A DNA stretch of 64,000 nucleotides, from positions 124,001 to 188,000 of the forward strand of contig NZ_SEWX01000005.1 of NCBI RefSeq assembly GCF_004307455.1, given 5' to 3'. Shown in pieces: positions 44,935 to 53,080 of this stretch. This DNA comes from Aquirufa nivalisilvae (GTDB lineage: Bacteria; Bacteroidota; Bacteroidia; Cytophagales; Spirosomataceae). Positions within the stretch are counted from its first letter, which is position 1. Each line of letters begins with the position of its first letter. A program made the position numbers and the translations under genes. Below the pieces are notes generated by a model that worked only from the letters and a program-made list of their open reading frames with translations, had not been told where the DNA came from and ran no database searches.

Positions 44935-46365
44935 CTAATAAAGCACCCAAGTATCCTTCGAGCCACCGCCTTGTGAGGAATTGACAACTAAGGAGCCTTT
45001 TCTAAGTGCTACACGGGTTAAACCTCCTGGGATTACTTTGACTTCGTTTCCGTATAAAATATAAGGTCTTAAGTCCACATGGCGTCCTTCTGGATGGTCT
45101 TCTATCAAACATGGTACCCGTGATAAAGAGATGGTCGGTTGAGCTATGTAGTTTCTCGGATTAGCTAAAATGTATTGTTTGAATTTTTCTTGTTCTTCTT
45201 TTGTCGATTTCGGTCCAATCAACATACCGTATCCTCCTGCTTCATTGGCTTCTTTCACCACCAGTTTTTCAATGTTTTCTAAGACATATTTTCTGTCCGC
45301 TTCTTCGCCACAGATGTAGGTTTCCACATTAGGTAAGATGGCATCTTCGCCTAAATAGTATTTGATAATTTTAGGGACATAAGCATAGATTACCTTATCA
45401 TCGGCCACGCCTGTGCCAGGCGCATTCGCTAAGGCGACTCTACCTTTTTTATACACTTCAAATATACCCGGAATACCAATCATGGAATCAGGATTGAAGG
45501 TTTGCGGGTCTAAGAAGGTGTCATCAATACGACGGTAAATGACATCCACAATTTTGAAACCTTTGGTTGTACGCATTTTGACATAGCCTTCATGAACAAC
45601 CAAATCTCTGGCATCTACTAATTCTACGCCCATTTGTTGAGCTAAATACGAATGTTCAAAATAGGCTGAATTGTAAATACCTGGGGTTAATACCACCACA
45701 GTAGGCTCAGGGCGATCGCTGATAAATCGTAACATTTCCAACAGCTTATGTGGGTAATCAGAAATGGTTCTAATCTGCGTTTTGGCGACTACCTCAGGAA
45801 ATGTTTGTTTGAATAATTCCCTGTTTTCTAACATATAGGATACGCCTGATGGACAGCGTAAATTATCCTCCAATACCATAAATTCACCATTATCACCACG
45901 GATCAAATCCGTACCAGTAATGTGAATCCAAATGTTTTTAGGTGGTTTAATCCCCATGCAAGGAGCCAAAAAGTTTTTGGAGGAATAGATTACTTCCTTG
46001 GGAATGATTCCGTCTTTGATGATTTTTTGATCGGAATAAATATCGGATAAAAATAAATTTAAGGCGGTGATTCGTTGAACTAAGCCTTTCTCCACATTAT
46101 CCCAATCGGAACCATTCACAATTCGGGGAATGATATCTACGGGCATGATACGCTCCGTACCTTCGTTTTCGGAATAGACATTGAACGTAATCCCCATGGC
46201 CATTAAGGCTCTTTCGGCAGATTGATGTCGACGTAAAAATTCTTCTTTACTTAATTGTTCTACGCGCTCTTTAAATGGTCCATATCCTTCACGAACTTGT
46301 CCTTCTGGACTGAACATTTCGTCGTAAAATCCTTCTGTTAGGTAATCTTTAAATGAGAAATTCAT
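44935..46365 (-). CDS. Circularly permuted ATP-grasp protein
   Basis: The 476-residue protein matches the COG2308-type circularly permuted ATP-grasp family throughout: F-S-P-E-G-Q-V-R, P-V-D-I-I-P-R-I, G-I-K-P-P-K, L-E-D-N-L-R-C-P-S-G-V-S-Y, K-E-A-N-E-A-G-G-Y-G-M, and V-D-L-R-P-Y-I-L-Y-G. In many genomes it is followed by an alpha-E (DUF403) gene and a transglutaminase-like gene, thought to act together in peptide synthesis. Neither is adjacent here. Its reaction is not established. Confidence 0.9.
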   Translation of the reverse strand: MNFSFKDYLTEGFYDEMFSPEGQVREGYGPFKERVEQLSKEEFLRRHQSAERALMAMGITFNVYSENEGTERIMPVDIIPRIVNGSDWDNVEKGLVQRITALNLFLSDIYSDQKIIKDGIIPKEVIYSSKNFLAPCMGIKPPKNIWIHITGTDLIRGDNGEFMVLEDNLRCPSGVSYMLENRELFKQTFPEVVAKTQIRTISDYPHKLLEMLRFISDRPEPTVVVLTPGIYNSAYFEHSYLAQQMGVELVDARDLVVHEGYVKMRTTKGFKIVDVIYRRIDDTFLDPQTFNPDSMIGIPGIFEVYKKGRVALANAPGTGVADDKVIYAYVPKIIKYYLGEDAILPNVETYICGEEADRKYVLENIEKLVVKEANEAGGYGMLIGPKSTKEEQEKFKQYILANPRNYIAQPTISLSRVPCLIEDHPEGRHVDLRPYILYGNEVKVIPGGLTRVALRKGSLVVNSSQGGGSKDTWVLY

Positions 46366-46440
46366 AGGCCTTATTATTGATGGAATGCTTGATTAGGTAA
46401 TAATTTAGGATTTTATTTCTGGAAAAAAAAGAGGTAATCC

Positions 46441-46612
46441 ATTATAAAGTATAGATTATAATTTATAAATGGTATTGATGAAATAGGAATTTCATATGGT
46501 CTTATTTTAAAAGAATCTGATTCAGGTATCAGATAATTGATTTAATTTTAAATTGATATTTCGTTTAGATAAATACATTTACAATTCATCATTTATACTT
46601 TATAATTTATTT
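46441..46612. repeat. AT-rich inverted repeat upstream of ogt
   Basis: The left arm (about 46441-46474) contains ATTATAAAGTATA and ATTTATAAATGG words. The right arm (about 46580-46612) contains the complementary CATTTATACTTTATAATTTA and reaches the ogt ATG. Unlike the other short-word repeats in the window it lies between divergent genes, so it overlaps the presumed ogt leader. Confidence 0.65.
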
Positions 46613-47098
46613 ATGTTTTTCTACCATTCTCCCATCGGTTTTTTACAAGTAGGACTTTCAGATAAAGGCTTGACTTCTTTGCAATTTGTGGAGCAAGGTG
46701 GGAATGATGTATTAGCAGATGAATTGAAGGGGATGCAAGAGGAAGTGGTCAGGAATTTGGATGCTTATTTTGAAAAACCTCTTTGGAAATGGACTTGTCC
46801 TGTCGATTTCTCTGCTGCCACATCCTTTCAAAAGAAGGTATGGTCAGCTTTGCTAGAAATTCCTGTAGGTGAAGTTATGTCTTACCAACAAATAGCGGAG
46901 TTAATCGAACAACCTAAAGCGGCTCAGGCTGTTGGGAATGCCAATGCCCAAAATCCAGTTCTTTTGTTAGTGCCATGTCATCGGGTAATTGGCTCTGATG
47001 GTTCCTTAGTTGGCTATCGGGGAGAATTATGGAGAAAAGAATGGTTGCTAAAGCATGAAGGATATCGAGGTCTAAGTCAACAATTGAATCTATTTTAG
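46613..47098 (+). CDS. ogt: Methylated-DNA--protein-cysteine methyltransferase
   Basis: The 161-residue suicide repair protein removes O6-alkyl groups from guanine. The acceptor Cys is C122 in V-P-C-H-R-V-I-G. S-Y-Q-Q-I-A and A-V-G-N-A-N-A-Q-N-P are the helix-turn-helix and Asn-hinge motifs. The ATG at 46613 begins the normal short N-terminal domain; a longer frame upstream runs through AT-rich repeat sequence and is unlikely. It is followed after 14 bp by the PolX-like gene, giving a DNA-repair pair. Confidence 0.94.
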   Translation: MFFYHSPIGFLQVGLSDKGLTSLQFVEQGGNDVLADELKGMQEEVVRNLDAYFEKPLWKWTCPVDFSAATSFQKKVWSALLEIPVGEVMSYQQIAELIEQPKAAQAVGNANAQNPVLLLVPCHRVIGSDGSLVGYRGELWRKEWLLKHEGYRGLSQQLNLF

Positions 47099-47101
47099 GC
47101 T

Positions 47102-47109
47102 TATCTTTG
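47102..47109 (+). promoter_or_regulatory. Possible -7 box at the start of the PolX-like gene
   Basis: TATCTTTG matches TAnnTTTG perfectly but ends only 3 bp before the ATG at 47113, so any transcript from it would be leaderless. It lies in the ogt-PolX gap and may be coincidental. Confidence 0.35.
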
Positions 47110-47112
47110 GGC

Positions 47113-48780
47113 ATGGGAAATGATGAAATTGTTGACGCACTAGAATTGTTGGTGAAACTATGGGATGTCCATGGTGTAAACGAGTTTAAAAGCAAGAATC
47201 TGGCTTTTGCTGCCCGTGGATTGGATAAGTATCCCGGCAAAATCTCATCTCTCACTGAATCTGAATTGTTACAAATACCCGGCGTAGGGAAATCCATTGT
47301 CAAAATCATTTTAGATTTAATTCAAATTGGGAGCAGTTCTGACTTGGATGGAATATTGGAACAAACTCCTCCAGGGATTCTGAACTTACTGAAGATCAAA
47401 GGACTGGGTCCCAAGAAAGTAGGCCTTATTTGGAAGGAATTAGGGATAACTGATTTAGATGACTTGTTGACTGCTTGTGAGGAAAATCGCTTGGAGCAAT
47501 TGAAAGGCTTTGGAAAGGCCGTTCAAGAAAATGTGCAGTTATACATTCAATTTCTCAAGCAAAATTCCAAAAAGCTTCGATTGGATAAAGCGACCCATCT
47601 GTCTCAAATCATTTTGGAGCAGTTGAAATCAAAATTCAGTCAAGTAGCCGAAGCAGGGGAATTGTCTCGGAATTGTGAAGTTATTTCTGAACTAGTTTTC
47701 TTGGTTGAATCAACTGATATTTTTGGATCAGGATCCATGATCAATTCCATAGAAGGGATGGAGGAAGATATCAAAGAATCCTCCCCATTTACGTGGAGGG
47801 GTTTATTTCATGGGCATCTTTTATCTATTCAAATTCATATTATTTCGCCAGATCAATGGGGAAATGCACTATTTCAGCAGGTGGCCCATTCCGAACATTT
47901 GACGGCTATCCAATTTTATAAGCATTTTCAAGGGAAGCCGATTGCATCTGACGAAGAAGTGTATGAGACCTTGAATTTGCCCTACATCATTCCTGAAATG
48001 CGGGAAGGATTCAAAGAGTTTGAATGGTCGCAAAAGTATCAATCCGATGAATTGGTTCAATATTCCGACTTGAAAGGATGTCTACACAATCATTCCACCT
48101 ATTCCGATGGTAAAAATACCTTATTGGAAATGGCTGAGGCTTGTCGAGTGCAAGGATTGCAATATTTTGGTATCGCAGATCATTCTCAATATGCCGCTTA
48201 TGCCAATGGCTTGAAAGAAGATAGGGTCATTGCTCAGCAGGAAGAAATAGATCAATTGAATGCAAAATGGAGTGATTTTAGTATACTGAAAGGTATTGAG
48301 GCGGATATTTTACCGGATGGTTCTTTGGATTATGATGCATCCGTTTTAGCTCGATTTGATTATGTGGTAGCTTCCGTGCATGCGCAGTTGGCCATGGATA
48401 TAGATCGTTCCATGCCACGGGTGATAAAAGCCATTGAAAACCCATACACGTCGATTTTGGGGCATCCAACTGGCCGACTTTTATTAACTCGTGCTGGTTT
48501 TCCTTTGCATATGGATAAGATTTTAGATGCTTGCAAGGCCAATGGAGTCAGTATCGAATTGAATGCTAGTCCATATCGACTGGACCTTGATTGGCGATAC
48601 ATTTATGATGCGATGGACAAAGGTATTTATGTATCCATTAACCCTGATGCCCACCAAATAGAAGGCATCAGAGATATGGAATATGGCGTCAAAGTAGGGA
48701 GAAAAGGAGGTTTATTGCGCGCCTTAACTTTGAATGCATTGAATGTACAAGACTTGAAGACCTTTTTTAAAAAGAGTTAG
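47113..48780 (+). CDS. PolX-like protein: helix-hairpin-helix, degenerate polymerase and PHP domains
   Basis: The 555-residue protein has the PolX layout: an 8-kDa-like and helix-hairpin-helix N-terminus (I-P-G-V-G-K near 55, I-K-G-L-G-P-K-K near 95), a family X nucleotidyltransferase region (about 140-300) and a C-terminal PHP domain (about 318-555). The polymerase motif that normally reads G-S-x-R-R-x-x-E-T-x-G-D-x-D is here G-E-L-S-R-N-C-E-V-I-S-E-L-V, so both catalytic Asp are lost. PHP metal motifs are intact: H-N-H-S-T-Y-S-D-G, A-D-H-S, E-A-D, S-V-H-A, G-H-P-T-G-R and N-P-D-A-H. It is probably a nuclease or phosphoesterase. The 3' end overlaps the convergent LOG gene by 4 bp. Confidence 0.88.
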   Translation: MGNDEIVDALELLVKLWDVHGVNEFKSKNLAFAARGLDKYPGKISSLTESELLQIPGVGKSIVKIILDLIQIGSSSDLDGILEQTPPGILNLLKIKGLGPKKVGLIWKELGITDLDDLLTACEENRLEQLKGFGKAVQENVQLYIQFLKQNSKKLRLDKATHLSQIILEQLKSKFSQVAEAGELSRNCEVISELVFLVESTDIFGSGSMINSIEGMEEDIKESSPFTWRGLFHGHLLSIQIHIISPDQWGNALFQQVAHSEHLTAIQFYKHFQGKPIASDEEVYETLNLPYIIPEMREGFKEFEWSQKYQSDELVQYSDLKGCLHNHSTYSDGKNTLLEMAEACRVQGLQYFGIADHSQYAAYANGLKEDRVIAQQEEIDQLNAKWSDFSILKGIEADILPDGSLDYDASVLARFDYVVASVHAQLAMDIDRSMPRVIKAIENPYTSILGHPTGRLLLTRAGFPLHMDKILDACKANGVSIELNASPYRLDLDWRYIYDAMDKGIYVSINPDAHQIEGIRDMEYGVKVGRKGGLLRALTLNALNVQDLKTFFKKS

Positions 48781-49499
48781 AAGTTTGGTTTCAATAGGTA
48801 TTTCGCATAGAATTCATCGATCACTCGCACCGCTTCGGTAGGTGTATCAACCAAGGAGAATAAGTCTAAATCTTCTTCATTGATATTTCCTTGAGTAATC
48901 ATGGTGTTTTTTACCCAATCAATTAAGCCTTTCCAATATTCTGTTCCAACCAATACCACTGGAAAACGTCCAATTTTATGAGTTTGAATCAGTGTTAAAG
49001 ATTCAAACATTTCATCCAAAGTGCCAAAGCCACCCGGCATGATGATAAATCCTTGTGAGTATTTCACAAACATCACTTTCCTAACAAAGAAGAAATCAAA
49101 ATTGATGTTCTTGTCGTGGTCAATGTAAGGATTGGCAAATTGTTCAAATGGCAATTCAATATTTAATCCCACCGATCTACCACCTTCAGTTTTTGCTCCT
49201 TTATTACCTGCTTCCATGATACCCGGACCACCTCCAGTAATGACTCCATAGCCATGTCGCACTAGTTTGGCTGCAATTTCTTCTGCTACTTGGTAATAAG
49301 GATTGTCTGGTTTTGTTCTGGCTGATCCAAATATGGATACACAGGGGCCAATTTTAGATAGCTTATCAATGCCTTCTACAAACTCACTCATAATCTTGAA
49401 AATCCTCCAAGATTCTTCTGATTTTATTTGTGCCCAGGTTTTGTCTCCAAATGCTTTTTTGATTTTTTCTTCTTCGTGCTGCCGATCGTTCTCCAACAT
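48777..49499 (-). CDS. LOG-family (TIGR00730) Rossmann-fold protein
   Basis: The 240-residue protein carries the LOG signature: G-G-G-P-G-I-M-E-A-G-N-K-G-A near 92-105 and P-G-G-F-G-T-L-D-E near 160-168, with F-G-S-A-R-T near the start. Characterised relatives hydrolyse nucleoside 5'-monophosphates to base and ribose 5-phosphate. Divergently beside it is rpiB, which interconverts ribose 5-phosphate, so a shared nucleotide-salvage role is plausible (inference). Upstream is a consensus -7 box 23 bp before the ATG. Confidence 0.92.
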   Translation of the reverse strand: MLENDRQHEEEKIKKAFGDKTWAQIKSEESWRIFKIMSEFVEGIDKLSKIGPCVSIFGSARTKPDNPYYQVAEEIAAKLVRHGYGVITGGGPGIMEAGNKGAKTEGGRSVGLNIELPFEQFANPYIDHDKNINFDFFFVRKVMFVKYSQGFIIMPGGFGTLDEMFESLTLIQTHKIGRFPVVLVGTEYWKGLIDWVKNTMITQGNINEEDLDLFSLVDTPTEAVRVIDEFYAKYLLKPNF

Positions 49500-49522
49500 A
49501 AATTTATTCTTTTGATACTACG

Positions 49523-49530
49523 CAAATGTA
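49523..49530 (-). promoter_or_regulatory. Predicted LOG-gene promoter (-7 box)
   Basis: The minus strand reads TACATTTG, a perfect -7 box, with a TTG at 49555-49553 spaced 22 bp upstream as a possible -33. It is back-to-back with the rpiB promoter. Confidence 0.62.
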
Positions 49531-49543
49531 GGATATATCCGCT

Positions 49544-49551
49544 TACCTTTG
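49544..49551 (+). promoter_or_regulatory. Predicted rpiB promoter (-7 box)
   Basis: TACCTTTG, 29 bp upstream of the rpiB ATG, is a perfect TAnnTTTG box. Only 13 bp separate it from the oppositely directed LOG-gene box, so the two promoters should interfere. Confidence 0.62.
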
Positions 49552-49580
49552 TCAAGAATTTAGAACTAAAATACAAGATA

Positions 49581-50018
49581 ATGAGCTTAACTTTTGCTGT
49601 TGGTGGTGATCACGCCGGATTTGATTATAAAAACGATTTGATTGATTTCTTAGCAGAAAGAGGAATCACAGTGAAGGATTATGGTACTTTTTCAGCGGAT
49701 TCGGTGGATTATCCAGATTTTGCTCATCCTGTGGCATCGGCTGTTGAAAAAGGAGAGCAACGTTTTGGTTTATTATTGTGTGGAAGTGCCAATGGAGTGG
49801 CTATTACTGCCAATAAGCACCAAGGTATTCGTGCAGGATTGGCATGGAATGTCGAAGTGGCCAAATTAATTCGTCAACACAATGATGCCAATGTCATTTG
49901 TTTACCTGTTCGATTCATCTCTTTAGAGGAAGCCAAAGCCTGCTTAGCGGCTTTCATTGAAACTCCTTTTGAAGGAGGTCGTCACCAAGGTCGTGTGGGT
50001 AAAATCGCTTGTAGCTAA
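49581..50018 (+). CDS. rpiB: Ribose 5-phosphate isomerase B
   Basis: The 145-residue enzyme interconverts ribose 5-phosphate and ribulose 5-phosphate in the pentose phosphate pathway. G-G-D-H-A-G-F-D-Y-K at residues 8-17, Y-P-D-F-A-H near 48-53 and L-L-C-G-S-A-N-G-V-A-I near 65-75 (catalytic Cys and anion hole) define RpiB. The frame is open upstream to 49428, but the ATG at 49581 fits both homology and the promoter. The stop overlaps the convergent membrane-protein gene by 4 bp. Confidence 0.95.
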   Translation: MSLTFAVGGDHAGFDYKNDLIDFLAERGITVKDYGTFSADSVDYPDFAHPVASAVEKGEQRFGLLLCGSANGVAITANKHQGIRAGLAWNVEVAKLIRQHNDANVICLPVRFISLEEAKACLAAFIETPFEGGRHQGRVGKIACS

Positions 50019-51385
50019 GGATTTTTTTGGTACAAATTCGGGGAAATTTGCCGGTATTCTCTTTTCAAATTGGGTAAATACACGCTTAGTTTTTTGATGT
50101 TGTTTTCGGCATCATAGATGTAATCTGGTGCATCTTTTTCAAAGTATTCATGCAGTAAAACTACATTTTTGTATTGGTCTAAATTAGAAAATAGGGGTTT
50201 AGCCAAATCCCAATTGACAAAAGGACCAACCATTTGATTTCCTAAATATTCTTCAATTTGTGGTCCAAGAACCATTAATCGTTGATTTTTCAAGGTCAAG
50301 GTCGGGGCAGGTATACGCTCTCGATCCTTATTTTTGAGTTCTACCTGAACGTTATACCAAGTTCCTCCAATGAGTAACCAAAGTGCTACTTCTTTTAAGA
50401 TGGAATTCGAGCTCAAATGAAAGATATTGAGTCCAAAATAGGCTAAGGCTGGTAGGAAAAAAAGTAAATTAATACGAATCAAAGAAGGGACCGTCAAGGT
50501 AGCAAATATGGCTGTAATGAGCCAAATAAGGTTTGTTTGCTGTCCTTTTTGCGCATTAGAGCGAATCCTCCTACTACGCAATACTAGCCAAAATCCCCAT
50601 ATCCCAATGAACAAGGCAGGAGCAAAAACACCGGCAATTTGAGTGACTTCTAACTGCTCAGGCACTTGAAACTGAAAGGCCGAGCGTTTGAAAACTTGAA
50701 TCATGAATGGAAGATTTCCATTGATGGAAAAGAACAAGATATTCAACGAGAAGACCATCAAGAACCCTACAAACATCAGTACTATTTGTCGTAAGGTTAT
50801 ACCTGAATAAAACAGCAAACTCAATAAAGCCCAAACAAAAAATAAGGAGTAACTCAAATAGAATAAACTGGCTATAGCCATGTATATTCCTATAAGTATC
50901 ACTCGATCATTGACTTGTAGGGTTCTTTGTTGATAAATGATTTCTCTCCAAGCCAATAATAAAAAAGTCAGACCTACTAAAGCGGGCCCTGGAGCCAAAA
51001 ATTCTAAGGATAAGTGGAAGATAATGGCATACATCAAAAAGGGTAAATACCCGATTTGTGGCATCAATTCAAAGCGCTGAATTGTTTGTTGGAAAATATA
51101 GCTTTGATAAATGACAATGATGGATGAAATATAAATGTTCCAATGTACTGGTATGGAAAACCACTGTACAATCTGATAAAAAAGAGCAGCTAAGGGAGCC
51201 GTATTGTCACTGATGTCCTCATAGATCAAGAATCCTTGATTCAGTTTTTGACCCAATAAATAGTTTTTAATCTCCCAAGGAAAAGGAGCTAAACCCCATT
51301 GCTGGACATAAAATAAACTAATAAGCCAAATAGCTACCAACAAAAGGGTAGGTAAGATGGAATCAGACTTGAAAATTTGGAACAT
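50015..51385 (-). CDS. Polytopic membrane protein of unknown function
   Basis: The 456-residue protein has roughly nine to eleven strongly hydrophobic segments between residues 10 and 345, and a soluble C-terminal domain of about 110 residues with L-M-V-L-G-P-Q-I-E-E-Y-L-G and G-P-F-V-N-W-D-L-A. An early acidic loop (Y-E-D-I-S-D-N-T-A-P) after the first helix is reminiscent of GT-C-type glycosyltransferases, but no decisive motif is seen. It converges on rpiB and diverges from rbfA. It is probably monocistronic. Function unknown. Confidence 0.85.
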   Translation of the reverse strand: MFQIFKSDSILPTLLLVAIWLISLFYVQQWGLAPFPWEIKNYLLGQKLNQGFLIYEDISDNTAPLAALFYQIVQWFSIPVHWNIYISSIIVIYQSYIFQQTIQRFELMPQIGYLPFLMYAIIFHLSLEFLAPGPALVGLTFLLLAWREIIYQQRTLQVNDRVILIGIYMAIASLFYLSYSLFFVWALLSLLFYSGITLRQIVLMFVGFLMVFSLNILFFSINGNLPFMIQVFKRSAFQFQVPEQLEVTQIAGVFAPALFIGIWGFWLVLRSRRIRSNAQKGQQTNLIWLITAIFATLTVPSLIRINLLFFLPALAYFGLNIFHLSSNSILKEVALWLLIGGTWYNVQVELKNKDRERIPAPTLTLKNQRLMVLGPQIEEYLGNQMVGPFVNWDLAKPLFSNLDQYKNVVLLHEYFEKDAPDYIYDAENNIKKLSVYLPNLKREYRQISPNLYQKNP

Positions 51386-51459
51386 ATTTTTGGAACACCG
51401 ACCCTAAATTACGTTTAATCCAATTATTATTCTGAAATTTGTGAGATTTTTAGGTAAAG

Positions 51460-51466
51460 AAAGGAG
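51460..51466 (+). promoter_or_regulatory. Shine-Dalgarno-like sequence before rbfA
   Basis: AAAGGAG lies 4 nt before the ATG at 51471. Such sites are uncommon in this window, and this one supports the ATG over an in-frame ATG at 51441. Confidence 0.55.
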
Positions 51467-51470
51467 AAAT

Positions 51471-51845
51471 ATGGAAAGCAAGCGTCAACAAAAGTTTGGT
51501 CGTCAGATACAAAAAGATTTAAGTGATATCTTTCAAAAGGAATTTAAAGAGGTTTTTGGGAAAGGGATGGTCACTATTACCGACGTGAAAATGAGCCCCG
51601 ATTTGTCAGCGGCTCGTTGTTATTTGAGCTTTCTTTTAGTGGATGACCCTCAGGCAGTTGTGGATATTTTGGAAGAAAAAACCAAAGCGATTCGTAATGC
51701 CTTAGCCAATCGAATTCGTCATCAAGTACGAATCATTCCCCATTTGTCGTTTTATCTAGATGATACTGCGGCATATGCAGCTAAAATTGAAGCTTTATTT
51801 GAAGGTTTAGTTATTCCTCCAGCTACGGAAGAGGAAGATAAATAA
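51471..51845 (+). CDS. rbfA: Ribosome-binding factor A
   Basis: The 124-residue protein helps mature the 5' end of 16S rRNA in the 30S subunit. It shows the KH-like RbfA pattern: Q-I-Q-K-D-L-S-D-I near the N-terminus, V-T-I-T-D-V-K-M-S-P-D-L-S-A-A-R in the core, and P-H-L-S-F-Y-L-D-D-T near the C-terminus. The earlier ATG at 51441 would add ten non-homologous residues. It is followed by the LolC/E-like gene after 11 bp, a pairing of unclear meaning. Confidence 0.94.
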   Translation: MESKRQQKFGRQIQKDLSDIFQKEFKEVFGKGMVTITDVKMSPDLSAARCYLSFLLVDDPQAVVDILEEKTKAIRNALANRIRHQVRIIPHLSFYLDDTAAYAAKIEALFEGLVIPPATEEEDK

Positions 51846-51856
51846 ATTGTATTCCC

Positions 51857-53080
51857 TTGAATCTACCCTTATTTGTTGCAAAAAGGTATTTTTTCACCAA
51901 GTCTAAGGCGAGTTTTATCACCTTCATTTCCCGTATTTCTATGTTGGGAGTGGGAGTGGAGGTCATGGCTCTTATCCTGATTTTGTCCGTATTTAATGGA
52001 TTAGAAGAATTCCAAAAAGGTTTATTCAAAACCTATGATCCAGATTTGAAGGTTATTTCTACCCAAAATACAAGATTTACCTTAACTGCTCAGCAGTTAA
52101 AGGATGTCAAATCATTGGAAGGAATTCGCTTTTTCAATCCAATTTTGGAAGATCAGGCTCTGATTCGATATAAGAATAAGCAATTAGTTGTTCGTTTTAA
52201 AGGGGTGGATGATGAGTTTTTGAAGGCTGAACGCCTCAAGAAACAAGTTGTGGAGGGTGATTATTTTGTTCAAAATGGGGAACATGCCTTTGCCGTTGTC
52301 GGAATTGGGGTGTTTTTGAATATGGGAATGAGTTTTGAGGATGTTTTCACTCCTATAGAAGCATGGTATCCCAATCACCAAGCCTTGAAACGCTTCACCA
52401 TCAATGAACAATCCATCCGAAGTAATCGATTTTTTCCTTCTGGAGTGATGGAAGTAGAGCAATCCTTTGACAATCAGATGATTTTAGTTCCTCTACCATG
52501 GATGGAAGAATTAATGGGTGTGGAGAATCAAATTTCTGCATTGGAAATTATGATCGACGAACATGCAGATGAGCAAGCCCTTAAATCAAAACTCGCTACT
52601 TTATTAGGAAAGACGTATCAAGTACAAACAAGAGACGAACAACACGTTGCTCTTTTGAAGGCTATTAAGATCGAAAAATTCTTTGTTTTCTTAATTATGG
52701 CCTTTGTGATGGGGATTGCTTCATTTACCTTGTTTTATGCTCTTTCTTTATTAGTTATCGAAAAAAAGAAAGATTTATCGACCTTGCTAGCCATGGGCTT
52801 TACCAAAAAGCAGATGTTTCAGACCTTCCTGTTGGTTGGCGTACTCATTAGCTTCTCAGGGGCTATCATAGGCATGTTGCTTGGATACGGTTTAGGTTAT
52901 ATCCAACAGGAATTTGGGATTATCTCTTTAGGAATTCCTAATTCTCTGATTGATGCATATCCCATCCAAATGCGGATAGGGGATTTCATCCAAACCGCAT
53001 TGGTGGTTATCATCATTACTTTTTTAGCCTCTATATTTCCGGCTAGAAAAGCCGTAGAAATGACCTTTAAGCGTTCGTAG
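51857..53080 (+). CDS. LolC/E (FtsX)-like ABC transporter permease (TTG start)
   Basis: The 407-residue protein has one N-terminal membrane helix (about 28-50), a large periplasmic domain and three C-terminal helices (about 275-400), as in LolC/LolE. No ATG lies at the expected start; TTG at 51857 gives M-N-L-P-L-F-V-A-K-R, nearly identical to the N-terminus of the paralogue at 22295 (M-N-F-P-L-F-V-A-R-R), which decides the start. The two may pair as LolC and LolE or serve separate systems. Its last 14 bp overlap the convergent symporter gene. Confidence 0.92.
   Translation: MNLPLFVAKRYFFTKSKASFITFISRISMLGVGVEVMALILILSVFNGLEEFQKGLFKTYDPDLKVISTQNTRFTLTAQQLKDVKSLEGIRFFNPILEDQALIRYKNKQLVVRFKGVDDEFLKAERLKKQVVEGDYFVQNGEHAFAVVGIGVFLNMGMSFEDVFTPIEAWYPNHQALKRFTINEQSIRSNRFFPSGVMEVEQSFDNQMILVPLPWMEELMGVENQISALEIMIDEHADEQALKSKLATLLGKTYQVQTRDEQHVALLKAIKIEKFFVFLIMAFVMGIASFTLFYALSLLVIEKKKDLSTLLAMGFTKKQMFQTFLLVGVLISFSGAIIGMLLGYGLGYIQQEFGIISLGIPNSLIDAYPIQMRIGDFIQTALVVIIITFLASIFPARKAVEMTFKRS

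Noticed and set aside
49428..49580. 51-residue N-terminal extension of rpiB
   Set aside because: It would start inside the divergent LOG gene and read through both promoters, whereas the ATG at 49581 matches the family start.
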